A stretch of 64,000 nucleotides of DNA, from NCBI RefSeq assembly GCF_017873605.1, contig NZ_JAGGKI010000002.1:1-64000 (forward strand). Direction: 5' to 3'. The notes under the pieces are model-generated. The model was not told the DNA's origin. It saw nothing but the letters and a program-made list of their open reading frames with translations, and did not search any database. The translations under genes and the position numbers were made by a program. This DNA comes from Paenibacillus lactis. Lineage in GTDB: Bacteria; Bacillota; Bacilli; Paenibacillales; Paenibacillaceae. Below are positions 33,900-43,091 of the stretch, one piece after another (the first letter of the stretch is position 1; every line of letters starts with the position of its first letter).

Positions 33900-35363
33900 A
33901 TGACGAATCCCGTTGTATCAACCAAGTATGGACGAATTGAAGGCCGTTTGGAGAACGGCGTCCGCATATGGAGAGGCATCCCCTATGCAGAGCCGCCGAT
34001 CGGCAAACTTCGCTTCCGCCCTCCTGTACCGCCGGCAGCCTGGGAAGGGATTCTGGATGCACGCCAGTTCTCTCCAATGTGCCCGCAGCCCGTGGAATCC
34101 TCCTCCAGCATGATGACCGGTGCGGTTACGAAGACGATGTCCGAGGATTGCCTGTACCTGAATGTATGGGCACCCGGGCATCAAGCCGGGGAGCCGCTGC
34201 CGGTCATGGTATGGATTCACGGCGGCGCATTTGTAACGGGCTCGGGCAGCCTGCCGACTTATGACGGCCATTCCTTCGCCACGCGAGGAAACGTCATACT
34301 GGTCACGATCAATTACCGACTGGGGCCGTTCGGCTTTGTCCATCTCAGCCCTTTTCACGAAGCCCTCTCTTCCAATGTCGGTCTGCTGGACCAGATTGCG
34401 GCGCTGACGTGGGTTAAGGACAATATCGCCGCATTCGGCGGGGACCCTGACCGGGTTACCGTCTTCGGCGAGTCGGCTGGCAGCATGAGCATTGCCGCGC
34501 TGCTCGCCATGCCGGCAGCCAAGGGGCTGTTTCATCAAGCGATCATGCAGAGCGGAGCTTCGCAGGCGCTGCCTTCGGGACAGGCGCAGCAGATTGCCGA
34601 CGGCCTGCTCCAGGAGCTTGGCGTAACCGCCGATGGGCTGGATCAGCTGGAGGCCATGACTGCGCAGCAGATTTTCGAGGCCGGTGAACGACTGAAGAAG
34701 CGGATCGGGCCCGGCGTGAACATGATCTTCCAGCCTGTCGTCGAGCCGGACACGCTGCCGCTAGAGCCGCTGCAGGCGGTGCAGGCCGGGTCAGCCGCAT
34801 CCGTGCCGCTGCTCATCGGAACGAATCTCGAGGAGGGAGCTTTGTTCTTCCGGCCTAACTCGCCGCTGATCAAGGAAGAGCATCTGGTGCATGCTGTCGA
34901 AGCGATGACCGGGATTCAGGACGCGGGCGCCTTTACGAAGCAATATCCTTACACCATTGATGGCCATGCCCAAATCATGACCGACCTCTATTTCTGGCGC
35001 TCTGCCGTTCAATTCGCGGCAGCTCACAGCGGGCAGGCTCCGGTCTGGATGTACCGGTTCGATTGGACGCTCCCGGAGCATCCGGTTCTCGGCAAAGCGA
35101 TGCATGCTTTGGAAATCCCGTTCGTGTTCAACACGGTACGACTGTTCCGCAACATTGGCGTTGAAGTTGACCGGGACACGCAGTCGCTTGCAGAACGGAT
35201 GCAGGATGCCTGGGCCGCATTCGCCCGCACCGGATCCCCGGACACGCCGTCGCTGCCTTGGCCACAGTACGACCGGAGCGAACGGTCGACGATGATTTTC
35301 AACCGCCACAGCGAGGTTGCCAGCGATCCGGATTCGGACAAGCGCATGATGCTGGGATTGTAG
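33900..35363 (+). CDS. Type-B carboxylesterase (PnbA-like)
   Basis: A 487-residue cytoplasmic esterase of the cholinesterase-like family. It has the N-terminal GIPYAEPPIGKLRF, the EDCLYLNVWAP box, oxyanion hole GGAF and nucleophile Ser in GESAGSMS. The acid Glu lies in NLEEGALFF, and the His is expected in the C-terminal region (EHPVLGKAMHALEIPFVF). Length equals that of B. subtilis p-nitrobenzyl esterase. The ATG at 33900 follows AAAGGG. Natural esters are unknown. It is followed by a terminator shared with the convergent ABC operon. Confidence 0.92.
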   Translation: MTNPVVSTKYGRIEGRLENGVRIWRGIPYAEPPIGKLRFRPPVPPAAWEGILDARQFSPMCPQPVESSSSMMTGAVTKTMSEDCLYLNVWAPGHQAGEPLPVMVWIHGGAFVTGSGSLPTYDGHSFATRGNVILVTINYRLGPFGFVHLSPFHEALSSNVGLLDQIAALTWVKDNIAAFGGDPDRVTVFGESAGSMSIAALLAMPAAKGLFHQAIMQSGASQALPSGQAQQIADGLLQELGVTADGLDQLEAMTAQQIFEAGERLKKRIGPGVNMIFQPVVEPDTLPLEPLQAVQAGSAASVPLLIGTNLEEGALFFRPNSPLIKEEHLVHAVEAMTGIQDAGAFTKQYPYTIDGHAQIMTDLYFWRSAVQFAAAHSGQAPVWMYRFDWTLPEHPVLGKAMHALEIPFVFNTVRLFRNIGVEVDRDTQSLAERMQDAWAAFARTGSPDTPSLPWPQYDRSERSTMIFNRHSEVASDPDSDKRMMLGL

Positions 35364-35479
35364 AATTACGGGACAAGGCGGACCGGCTCCCCTAATCAAT
35401 CCCGATTTGAGGAGCACCGGGACCGAGACAGCATGGGGGCAGCCGGATCTCGAACAAGCTTTCCCGGCGATTAACCGAA

Positions 35480-35533
35480 CAAAAGCTGTACGCCGCGCAT
35501 GAACCACTAGCGCGAAAGCGTACAGCTTTTTTG
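35480..35533. terminator. Bidirectional terminator, esterase versus sugar ABC operon
   Basis: A 13-bp stem AAAAGCTGTACGC / GCGTACAGCTTTT with T runs outward on both strands. Confidence 0.9.
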
Positions 35534-35575
35534 GCATACAGCATATTTTGTTTTTTCTATAGCTCATCTCTCCGT

Positions 35576-36394
35576 CTACTTGACCGCTCCCTGCGTAATG
35601 CCGTTAATGATCCATTTCTGGGCGAACAGATAAATGATGATCATCGGCAGCATGGCCATCAGGTACGAGGCGAAGGCCAGATTGAAATCGGTATTGAACT
35701 GCCCTTGGAAAATGTACTGCACCAGCGGCAGCGTATAGGAATCCGTGTCGCTGATGATGATGAGCGGGAGCAGGAAGTCGTTATAGGTGGACAAGCAGAT
35801 CAGGATGCCCACCGTTGCATTGATCGGCGCCATAATCGGGAAGATGATCCTCCAGAAGGTGCCCCACGTGGACGTCCCGTCAACCCGGGCCGCTTCCTCA
35901 AGAGCAACCGGTATAGACTTGATGTAGCCGACATAGACAAACACGTTGAACGCGAGCGCATAGACGGTGTGCAGAATCGTCAGTCCCACCAGATTGGTCA
36001 TGTTCAAGCCGGCCGTCAATTTCACCAGCGGCAGCATAATGATCGGAAAAGGAATGAACATCGCGCTGATGAAGTAAAAGTAGAGCCCCTTGAAGAACTT
36101 CCGGTTCATGTTACGCGCAATCGCATAGGCCACGAGCGAATTCGTAAGCAGCGTCAGGACGACCGTTGCGGTCGTTACCATGGCGCTGTTGCCCAGGGCA
36201 TTGAAGAAGTTTGTCATGGCGATCGCATTGGCGAAATTCTCGAAATGAAGCTCCTTCGGCAGGCCGAACACCGATGTCAGCATATCCTCCGGCGATTTGA
36301 GCGCGATCGTAACCGTCATGTATAACGGAAACAGGATCAGCACGGTGCCCAAGGCAATGAGGATCATGACCAGCCAATTGGTTCTTGTCCGCAT
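35576..36394 (-). CDS. CUT1 sugar ABC transporter permease (MalG-like)
   Basis: A 272-residue permease with six spans and the cytoplasmic EAA loop EEAARVDGTSTWGTFWRIIF that docks the ATPase. It overlaps the MalF-like gene by one base (TAATG). Together with the binding protein upstream it forms a carbohydrate importer. No ATPase gene is in the operon, so a shared MsmK/UgpC-type ATPase, such as the one encoded at 48885-49940, is likely to serve it. Confidence 0.92.
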   Translation of the reverse strand: MRTRTNWLVMILIALGTVLILFPLYMTVTIALKSPEDMLTSVFGLPKELHFENFANAIAMTNFFNALGNSAMVTTATVVLTLLTNSLVAYAIARNMNRKFFKGLYFYFISAMFIPFPIIMLPLVKLTAGLNMTNLVGLTILHTVYALAFNVFVYVGYIKSIPVALEEAARVDGTSTWGTFWRIIFPIMAPINATVGILICLSTYNDFLLPLIIISDTDSYTLPLVQYIFQGQFNTDFNLAFASYLMAMLPMIIIYLFAQKWIINGITQGAVK

Positions 36395-37260
36395 TACATC
36401 TCCGCCTCCCTTCGCTGTAAAAACCGGATTTGCGCAATGGACACGGCCGCGATGAGAATAAAGTAAATGACCGAGTTGGCGGATTGATACGCGAACTCGC
36501 CGCCCTCGAAGCCCCCCGTATAGATGAGATGCGAGATGGACTGCGTCGCACGGCCCGGGCCGCCGTTTGTCAGCGCCACGATCTGGTCGAACACCATCAG
36601 GGAATTCTTCATCGCCAGCACCATGTTAATCGTGAAGAACGGGGCGATCAGCGGGAAGGTGATCTTCCAGAATTCCTGCCAGCGGTTCGCGCCGTCCAGG
36701 TTCGAGGCCTCATATAACGTGCCCGGAATCGTCTGCAGCCCGGCCAAATACAAAATCGTATTATAGGCGACGCCCTGCCACACTGCCACGATGACGATGC
36801 CGATCCAGGCGTGCTGCTCGCTCCCCAAAAGGTTGGTCGAGAGCCAGCCAATGCCGAGGTTCTGCCCCCATATCGTAAAGACGTTCGAGAATAAATAGTT
36901 GAAAATGTAGCCGACGATCAGGACGCTGAGAATATTCGGCAGAAAGTAGATGCCCCGAAAAAAATTCCTCGCCTTGATCTTTGCGTTCAGTCCCATGGCG
37001 ATCAGGAGACTGAGAATATTGATCAGAATCGTGACCACGACAGCGAACTTGAACGTGAACCAATAAGCGTTGCCGACATTGCCGTCTTTGAACAGATTCA
37101 CGTAGTTTTTGATTCCAATGAAATCATAATGGTCGCCGAATCCGTTCCAGTTTGTGAAGGAATAATACACGCCCTGCAGCGCAGGCAGGGTCAGAAATAC
37201 GAAGAACAGCACAACTGCCGGTACGGTCATCAAATAGTAAGGCATAAGCCGCTTGTTCAT
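36394..37260 (-). CDS. CUT1 sugar ABC transporter permease (MalF-like)
   Basis: A 288-residue, six-span permease with EAA loop YEASNLDGANRWQEFWKITF. The ATG at 37260 follows GAGGAGGA; the frame is open 30 codons further but without a signal. It lies 62 bases after the binding-protein stop, in the order binding protein, MalF, MalG. Confidence 0.92.
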   Translation of the reverse strand: MNKRLMPYYLMTVPAVVLFFVFLTLPALQGVYYSFTNWNGFGDHYDFIGIKNYVNLFKDGNVGNAYWFTFKFAVVVTILINILSLLIAMGLNAKIKARNFFRGIYFLPNILSVLIVGYIFNYLFSNVFTIWGQNLGIGWLSTNLLGSEQHAWIGIVIVAVWQGVAYNTILYLAGLQTIPGTLYEASNLDGANRWQEFWKITFPLIAPFFTINMVLAMKNSLMVFDQIVALTNGGPGRATQSISHLIYTGGFEGGEFAYQSANSVIYFILIAAVSIAQIRFLQRREAEM

Positions 37261-37322
37261 GCTTGAATCCTCCTCATTGTTCATTGGAATGGCGTTGGTC
37301 AGGGCTGTCTGTTCCTCAACGT

Positions 37323-38549
37323 CTAGCGCCTGTCCGCAACCTTGTCCCATTCCGTATCCAGCTTCTTCAGATAGGCGTCAATATCCCGATTTTGAAGAAA
37401 GGACTGGATAATGGAGTTCAATTGAACGGCAGCCGGGATGTAGTGGTCGGCAAAATCGACCACTTGTCCTCGCTCAAGGTAAGGCAAAAGCTCAGCCACG
37501 GCCGGATCGTCCTGCGTAACGCCCTGGACGGTTGAGAACAGCGTCTGCTCCGAGATGTACTGCTTGCTGTTCTCCGGCTCAAGCAAAAATTCGATAAACC
37601 GCATTGCCTCCTCCTTATGCTTGGATTCTTCGGCGACCGCCAGCAAGGTGTCCACTCCCGAAATCAGCTTGTTCGATTCCGGATCGTCGCCGGTCGGCAG
37701 CGGAAAGAAGCCGATCGGCGCCTCGGGATTGGCCTTCCGGATTTCGGAAATCGCCCAAGTCCCCTGAATGTACATGGCCGACTCGCCTCTGGCGAAGGCG
37801 CGGTTGCCGTCGGCGTAGTTTTTGCCGAAGTTGTCCCCATGGCCATACTCCATGAGTTCCAGCTGCTTCTCCGCAATCTCACGGTACCGGTCCGCGAACG
37901 TGACCTTCCCTTCCCTGCGATCCAAATAAAACTCGATGCCTTCCAGATTGGAGGCCAAGGCGTTGAACGGAAGCACCGTCTGCCAATCGTCCTTGTATGT
38001 GAAGTAGAACGGGATCGTTCCCCCGTCCTTTGCCTTCTTCGCGGTGGCCAGCAGCTCGTCCCAGGTGCGCGGAACGGACAGGCCCAGCTTGCTGAAAATA
38101 TCCTTGTTGTACATCACGCCGTTGGCGTTCGTGGAATATGGAATGCCGATGACTTCCTCCATGCCGGAAACGTCCTTCAGCATTTGCACGTAGGTTTCGT
38201 CTATCCGGCTCAGCAGCGGACTGCCGGTCATATCCATGAAAATGCCGCTCTGGGCGAGCAGAGAATATGTATCGGTTGCCCCCATGCCGACGATGTCGGG
38301 AATATCGTCCTTAACGACCCGTGTCTTCAGGACCGTCTCCGCGTCCGGCGGATTGACTTGAACGACCGTAATGTCGGATTGGGATTCGTTAAACTTCTGA
38401 ATCAATGCATCGAAGGAGCCCTTGGCTTCAGGCTTGTTCTGGAAAAATTCAATCTGCACGCGCCCGGATGTGTCACTGCCGCCGCAAGCCGTGAGCATGC
38501 ATATCAACAGGATGCTTACGCTTGCCGCCAACCCTTTTCCAAACTTCAT
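37323..38549 (-). CDS. CUT1 sugar-binding lipoprotein
   Basis: A 408-residue extracellular solute-binding protein (family 1) with lipobox LTAC (Cys22). The fold is the MalE/UgpB type (IEFFQNKPEAKGSFDALIQK near the N-terminus, YNKDIFSKLGLSVPRTWDEL and the conserved FARGESAMYIQGTWA). It captures an oligosaccharide or sugar for the two permeases downstream. The sugar is not deducible. The nearby dehydrogenases and AraC regulator hint at a sugar-acid or cyclitol. Confidence 0.9.
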   Translation of the reverse strand: MKFGKGLAASVSILLICMLTACGGSDTSGRVQIEFFQNKPEAKGSFDALIQKFNESQSDITVVQVNPPDAETVLKTRVVKDDIPDIVGMGATDTYSLLAQSGIFMDMTGSPLLSRIDETYVQMLKDVSGMEEVIGIPYSTNANGVMYNKDIFSKLGLSVPRTWDELLATAKKAKDGGTIPFYFTYKDDWQTVLPFNALASNLEGIEFYLDRREGKVTFADRYREIAEKQLELMEYGHGDNFGKNYADGNRAFARGESAMYIQGTWAISEIRKANPEAPIGFFPLPTGDDPESNKLISGVDTLLAVAEESKHKEEAMRFIEFLLEPENSKQYISEQTLFSTVQGVTQDDPAVAELLPYLERGQVVDFADHYIPAAVQLNSIIQSFLQNRDIDAYLKKLDTEWDKVADRR

Positions 38550-38685
38550 CGTCCGCCCTCCATTTCAATTCATGATGCTGTAACAGGTACGCTTGCTTCA
38601 TACCTTGTCTATTTACTACCCTTATCGCTTGGTTGCTAAACGGCGCTAGGGGCGCGACCGGTCATGCGGATCGAGCGGACGAACG

Positions 38686-38730
38686 CAAAAAAATACCGGC
38701 AGATCAGGAGTTTCATCCTGTTCTGCCGGC
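38686..38730 (-). terminator. Terminator after the cyclohexadienyl-dehydratase-like gene
   Basis: CCGGCAGA/TCTGCCGG outer and CAGGA/TCCTG inner stems, followed on the minus strand by TATTTTTTTGCG. Confidence 0.92.
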
Positions 38731-38766
38731 AGATTGGTGCCTGTTGCTAATCGGTGAGGCTAAATC

Positions 38767-39627
38767 CTACTCCAGCCACTTTTTGTGGATTGCGTCGAAT
38801 TTGCCTTGCAGCTTCATTTCATCGATCCACATTTCCAGGTAGCTTGCGTACTCGAAGTCGCCGCGAGGAATCATGTAGCCCTTCTCGCTGTTAGTGAAAG
38901 GCTTATCCGTCAATGCAGCGTACAATCTGGAGTCAGCCTTCGCATAAGTGATCGCTTCGATCGTATCGGTGATCATTACGTCATACGTGCCGTCCGCAAC
39001 CAGATGCGGGATGTCCAGGTTGTTAGGAACAACGGTTACGTTCGCATTCTTCAGATGCTCGCGCACGAACACTTCGTTTGTACCGCCTGGGTTCACGCCA
39101 ATGCGTACGGAAGGCTTGTTGATGTCTTCAATCGTCAAGTATTTGTCCTTGTCTTCAGCGCGGATCAGAGGCGCTTTACCGAAGGAGATGTAGCCTTGGG
39201 AAACGTATGCTGTTTTTTGTCTAGCTGTGTTACGAGTAACTCCGCCTACGGCGATATCGAATTTATCGTTCTGCAGATCCTTCATCATCGTGGACCAAGT
39301 CGTGTTCACGAACTGAACGTCTACGCCAAGATCTTTACCCAGCTCTTTCATCGCGTCAACGTCGTAGCCTTCGTACTCTTTGGTCTCCGGATTCAAATAT
39401 GTAAACGGCTTGTAGTCTCCGGTCATGCCTACCCGAATATAGCCTCTTTCAATAATTTCATCCAATTGGGATTCCGCTTGTTTCTTAAGCTGTCCCGGTG
39501 CTTGGGATGAAGCGGATTTTGCGGAAACGTCCGGTGTTCTCAGAACCTCGTTTGCCGCAAAGCCTGTTGCTACGAGGGATAAGCTGACTACCCCTGCCAG
39601 TAATACCTTTTTCCAATTCTTAGCCAT
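38767..39627 (-). CDS. Stand-alone family-3 binding-fold protein, probable cyclohexadienyl dehydratase (PheC-like)
   Basis: A 286-residue secreted protein with a signal peptide (residues 1 to about 25, no lipobox) and an amino-acid-binding-protein fold. Segments TGDYKPF (69-75), VNPGGTNEVF (178-187) with LKNA, and DVMITDTIEA (216-225) closely match what I remember of Pseudomonas PheC, a periplasmic prephenate/arogenate dehydratase evolved from such binding proteins. No permease or ATPase is adjacent. If correct it makes phenylpyruvate or phenylalanine outside the membrane. The alternative is an orphan amino-acid receptor. The ATG at 39627 follows GGAGGA. Confidence 0.75.
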   Translation of the reverse strand: MAKNWKKVLLAGVVSLSLVATGFAANEVLRTPDVSAKSASSQAPGQLKKQAESQLDEIIERGYIRVGMTGDYKPFTYLNPETKEYEGYDVDAMKELGKDLGVDVQFVNTTWSTMMKDLQNDKFDIAVGGVTRNTARQKTAYVSQGYISFGKAPLIRAEDKDKYLTIEDINKPSVRIGVNPGGTNEVFVREHLKNANVTVVPNNLDIPHLVADGTYDVMITDTIEAITYAKADSRLYAALTDKPFTNSEKGYMIPRGDFEYASYLEMWIDEMKLQGKFDAIHKKWLE

Positions 39628-39709
39628 GGTTTCAATTCCTCCAGTTTTCTTCTTGTTGTAATTCTTGCTTTCTTGCATAGCTAGCTTCTGATTGCTTGCT
39701 TGCCTACCT

Positions 39710-39836
39710 TACTTCTGCTTTCTTGCATACTTGCATCTGCATACTTGCTACATTCTTGCATCTGCATTCCTGCTTCTGCATTCTTGCATCTGCATTCTTG
39801 CCTCTGCATTCTTGCTTCTGCATTCTTGCCTGTTTT
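39710..39836. repeat. 14-bp tandem repeat (TCTTGCATCTGCAT), about 8 copies
   Basis: Five clean 14-bp copies run from 39754 to 39823 (TCTTGCATCTGCAT with C/T changes at positions 3 and 7-8). Partial copies lie on both sides (from about 39710, and to 39836). The array lies on the upstream side of the PheC-like gene and downstream of the chemoreceptor gene. On the minus strand it reads as repeated ATGCAGATGCAAGA and includes several ATG triplets. Confidence 0.85.
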
Positions 39837-39914
39837 GCCTCGTACCCCTGATTGCTGCTTGACTCTCTTAACGCTTTCCTACAGGCATCCCCCCTTTCAA
39901 GCAGCTCGGGGAGA

Positions 39915-41879
39915 CTACAATTTGAATTTTGCCAGCTCTTTGCTAAGCTCCTCGGCTACGCTCTCAAGCTGCTTAACCGAATTTGAAATCTCCTTGATCG
40001 TCACGATCTGCTCTTCCACAGCGTCTGCCACATTCTTCGCATCGCTGGACGTATGGTCGGCGATCGATTTCAGCTCTTCAATGGAAGCGCTGACCTGCTC
40101 GGAGCCTGCCGACATCTCTTCGGAAGCCGCCGAAACCTCGAGAATATGATCAGCCACGTTCCGGGTCGCATACAGGATGTTATCGAACTTCTCGCGCACC
40201 TCTTCAATAAGCGCGATGCCTTCCTGTACATCCTTACGGCTGACGTCCATCACTTCGACCGCGTTCAGCGTGTCTTCCCGAATCTCGGTGATCAGCTTCG
40301 CAATTTGATCGGTGGACGCTTCCGATTGCCCTGCCAGCTTCTTCACTTCTTCAGCGACGACTGCAAAGCCTCGGCCATGCTCCCCTGCTCTTGCCGCTTC
40401 AATCGAAGCGTTGAGCGACAGCAGGCGGATGCGGGAAGTGACCTCCGTAATAAAGCTCAAAATCTGCTCGATTTCCGAAGAACGTTCGTTCAAACGCTCG
40501 ATGGCGGTTCCAACCTTGGATGTCCCCTCGCCGATGTTGCCGATCTGCTTCACGGCCTGCTCAACGACGACAGAGCCGCTCTCCGCCTGCGTTGCCGCTT
40601 CCTGCGCAGCCTCGGACACCATGGATGAAGTTTCCGCAATTTTCACGATGCCGCTCGCCATATCGCTCATCGATACAGCGATCTCGGAAGAGCTTGCAGC
40701 ATGGGCGTTCGCTCCGCTCGCAATTTGGCGAATGGACGTTCCAATCCGGTCGACGCTGTTCAAAGCCGTATCGACTCCGCCTGAGACAACCTCGGTTACG
40801 GTCAGCACCTGCTTGGATGAATCGTTCACTCCATCGACCAGATGTTTCAGATGGGATACCGTCTGGTTGAAATCGCCGGAGAGAACCGCGACCTCGTCCT
40901 TGCCCTTCACTTGAATCGTCTTGGTCAAATCCCCTGCGGCCACTTCCTTCACGGCCGCATTCAGCTTACGGATCGGCTGCACAATCTGCGACGTCACCCA
41001 ATATGCTGCAGCGATGGATACAAGCAGCGCTCCTGCCGAGATGGCAACGAGCGTTACCGATAGCTTGGAGATCGGAGCGTTCAGCTCCTTGCTTGGCGCC
41101 GTAACGAATACGCCCCAATTTAATTTGGACGGGGCATAGGCTGCCGTATATGCCGTTCCGTCCAGTGCATATTGGAATTCTCCCGGCTGACCTTGGCTCA
41201 CCTTTTCATAAGCTTTCGTCAGTTCCGCATCGACATCCTGAACCTTGGTTTGCAGGACAAGCTCCTCGGACGGATGCCACATGAACGTTCCGGTACGGCT
41301 CAACAAGAAGGCATAGCCGGTTTCGCCGAAGGATTGATCTGATACTTTCTTCTGTACCTCGTTAATCGGAAGCGTCGAGCCCATATATCCATACTGCTTC
41401 CCGTCCTTCATGAGCGGAATGATCATCGTCACGATGTTGTTTCCGGTCCGCTTGGACAGCACAGGCTCCGACACGACAATCTTGCCCTCGCCCTTTCCGG
41501 CTTCCTGGTAATGAACCCGGTCGGACACGTCGGTAACCTCTCCAAGGAAGTTGATTACGTTCTTTCCTGTCAGATCATAGGAGAAGAAGAAGGTTTCGAA
41601 TTCGGTATTCTGTTCCTGCGCCTTCTGAATCAACTTCAAATCCTGCTCTTTGTCCCCCGTAATGAACTTGCCGACGGTTTCGATCTTCGCAATTTCCGCG
41701 TTCAGAAAGTCGTCGATTTGCAGCGCCAGATTCTCGGCGCTCAAGAGCGCTTCCTTGTCCAGACTGTCTCCCAGCAAATTGGATGAGCTGTTATAGGTTA
41801 CCGCGAAGACAGTGCCGAGACTGACAAGCAGAATCAAACAAATCATCGTTATCATCTTTTGCTTAAGGCTCTTTAGCAT
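39915..41879 (-). CDS. Methyl-accepting chemotaxis protein with dCache-type sensor
   Basis: A 654-residue chemoreceptor. It has a first membrane helix (about 9-28), an extracellular dCache domain (about 35-270, with FFFSYDLTGKNVINF and GYAFLLSRTGTFMWHPS), a second helix (about 275-298), HAMP, and a long coiled-coil signalling domain. The conserved tip is RIRLLSLNASIEAARAGEHG, then RGFAVVAEEVKKLA. dCache receptors of this kind often bind amino acids. The neighbouring PheC-like protein gene on the same strand could supply or share a ligand, which is speculative. GGGGAGGA precedes the ATG. Confidence 0.93.
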   Translation of the reverse strand: MLKSLKQKMITMICLILLVSLGTVFAVTYNSSSNLLGDSLDKEALLSAENLALQIDDFLNAEIAKIETVGKFITGDKEQDLKLIQKAQEQNTEFETFFFSYDLTGKNVINFLGEVTDVSDRVHYQEAGKGEGKIVVSEPVLSKRTGNNIVTMIIPLMKDGKQYGYMGSTLPINEVQKKVSDQSFGETGYAFLLSRTGTFMWHPSEELVLQTKVQDVDAELTKAYEKVSQGQPGEFQYALDGTAYTAAYAPSKLNWGVFVTAPSKELNAPISKLSVTLVAISAGALLVSIAAAYWVTSQIVQPIRKLNAAVKEVAAGDLTKTIQVKGKDEVAVLSGDFNQTVSHLKHLVDGVNDSSKQVLTVTEVVSGGVDTALNSVDRIGTSIRQIASGANAHAASSSEIAVSMSDMASGIVKIAETSSMVSEAAQEAATQAESGSVVVEQAVKQIGNIGEGTSKVGTAIERLNERSSEIEQILSFITEVTSRIRLLSLNASIEAARAGEHGRGFAVVAEEVKKLAGQSEASTDQIAKLITEIREDTLNAVEVMDVSRKDVQEGIALIEEVREKFDNILYATRNVADHILEVSAASEEMSAGSEQVSASIEELKSIADHTSSDAKNVADAVEEQIVTIKEISNSVKQLESVAEELSKELAKFKL

Positions 41880-42267
41880 GGCTCTAAAATCCTCCCCAAA
41901 AATGGTTCCGGGGTCCTACTCATTCCTGTGTCCAAAATTTTTGCGTATGCTCTCTTTTTGTGTTAAGGCGCGCTCACTACAAAAACAAAAACGAACAAGC
42001 GGTATCGAAAAAATATTGGTATAAGCTGGACTGTAAGACTCCGCTTAGTTTGTTATCGGCAGCTTAGGAGAGGAATTTAAGAGCTTCATTTCACTTTTTA
42101 CAAAATTCGACTTCTTCGTTCGCATACTAAACGCATTTGGTGGATTTAGGAAAAAAGGACCAATATAGTCTATTCATCACATCATCTATAGACCTGAGGC
42201 AGGTTCGGCAGGACTTATTCCAGGCTCTATGGAATGTTAAAGGCAGGATGATTAGGAGTGAATACAT
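41880..42267. other. 388-bp divergent intergenic region (chemoreceptor / sigma factor)
   Basis: AT-rich with no gene seen. It must hold the promoters of both divergent genes. I could not identify a convincing sigma-A, sigma-D or ECF-type promoter by eye. Confidence 0.5.
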
Positions 42268-43020
42268 ATGGCTTTCGATTCCGAATTTTCAAGCCTCATA
42301 ACCCCGTTTGTGCCTCTTCTTCGAAGCTACTGTCTACAACTTGCATCGGGCTCTAGTTGGGATGCCGAGGAGCTGCTGCAGGAATCCCTGATCAAGCTTC
42401 ATCGATCGCTATCCCGATCGCAGGATCGCCCGATTACCAAGGCGTATTTATACCAGGTCGCCCGCAGCGTCTGGATCGACAGCTATCGCAAGCAGCGCCG
42501 TCAGGCCATGCTCTCTGGAGACGGCTTAACGGAAAGAGAATACGAGGAGGACGGTTTCCTTATCCGGGAGACGATCGAACTGATCGCCGGCCGGCTTACA
42601 GCCAAACAGGCGGTGCTGGTCATTCTGGTGGACATTTTCTTGTTTACGGCCAAAGAGGCGGCTCAGCTTATCGAGAGCACCGAAGGAGCCGTGAAGGAAG
42701 CATTGAAGCGGGCCCGCAAACGGTTAGCCAAGCTGCACGCGGAGAACGGAGCATCCGTTCCGCCTTCTCCGCCGCAGGAGCTTTCCGGCTCACCGGCATG
42801 GTTCGAGGCGCTGATTCACGGCTTTCAAACGGCCAACCCGTATGCCATCGCCAATGCCTACCTGTCCATCAGCGCAAACCGCATCGCGCTGCGTCAGGTC
42901 CATCATTCCGGACAGGCGCTGTTCTTTACGTTCAGGGATCCTGACGGACATTTGCTTGCCTTTACGACAAAATTTTTTTTCGAGCCCGTTTCTTTTTCCG
43001 CATCGTCTTCCGTTTCTTAG
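42268..43020 (+). CDS. ECF-type sigma factor with C-terminal extension
   Basis: A 250-residue protein. Region 2 (about 10-90) has DAEELLQESLIKLHRSL and a DNA-melting segment YLYQVARSVWIDSYRKQRR. Region 4 (about 100-155) has LTAKQAVLVILVDIFLFTAK and EGAVKEALKRARKRLAKL. The last 90 residues form a separate SnoaL-like extension (WFEALIHGFQTANPYAIANA). That order matches ECF families that carry their regulation in cis and have no anti-sigma gene. TTAGGAG precedes the ATG. No anti-sigma gene is adjacent. Confidence 0.85.
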   Translation: MAFDSEFSSLITPFVPLLRSYCLQLASGSSWDAEELLQESLIKLHRSLSRSQDRPITKAYLYQVARSVWIDSYRKQRRQAMLSGDGLTEREYEEDGFLIRETIELIAGRLTAKQAVLVILVDIFLFTAKEAAQLIESTEGAVKEALKRARKRLAKLHAENGASVPPSPPQELSGSPAWFEALIHGFQTANPYAIANAYLSISANRIALRQVHHSGQALFFTFRDPDGHLLAFTTKFFFEPVSFSASSSVS

Positions 43021-43091
43021 TGTGATTGCACCAAAGGGAAGGTGCAGATGAGAACAAGTGAACCAATTGTAAGAGGAGCGTGAAAGTAACC

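Noticed and set aside
38767..39678. Extended start of the PheC-like protein at 39678
   Set aside because: The extra 17 residues come from repeat-like sequence and lack a ribosome binding site, while GGAGGA lies correctly before the ATG at 39627, which begins a normal signal peptide.
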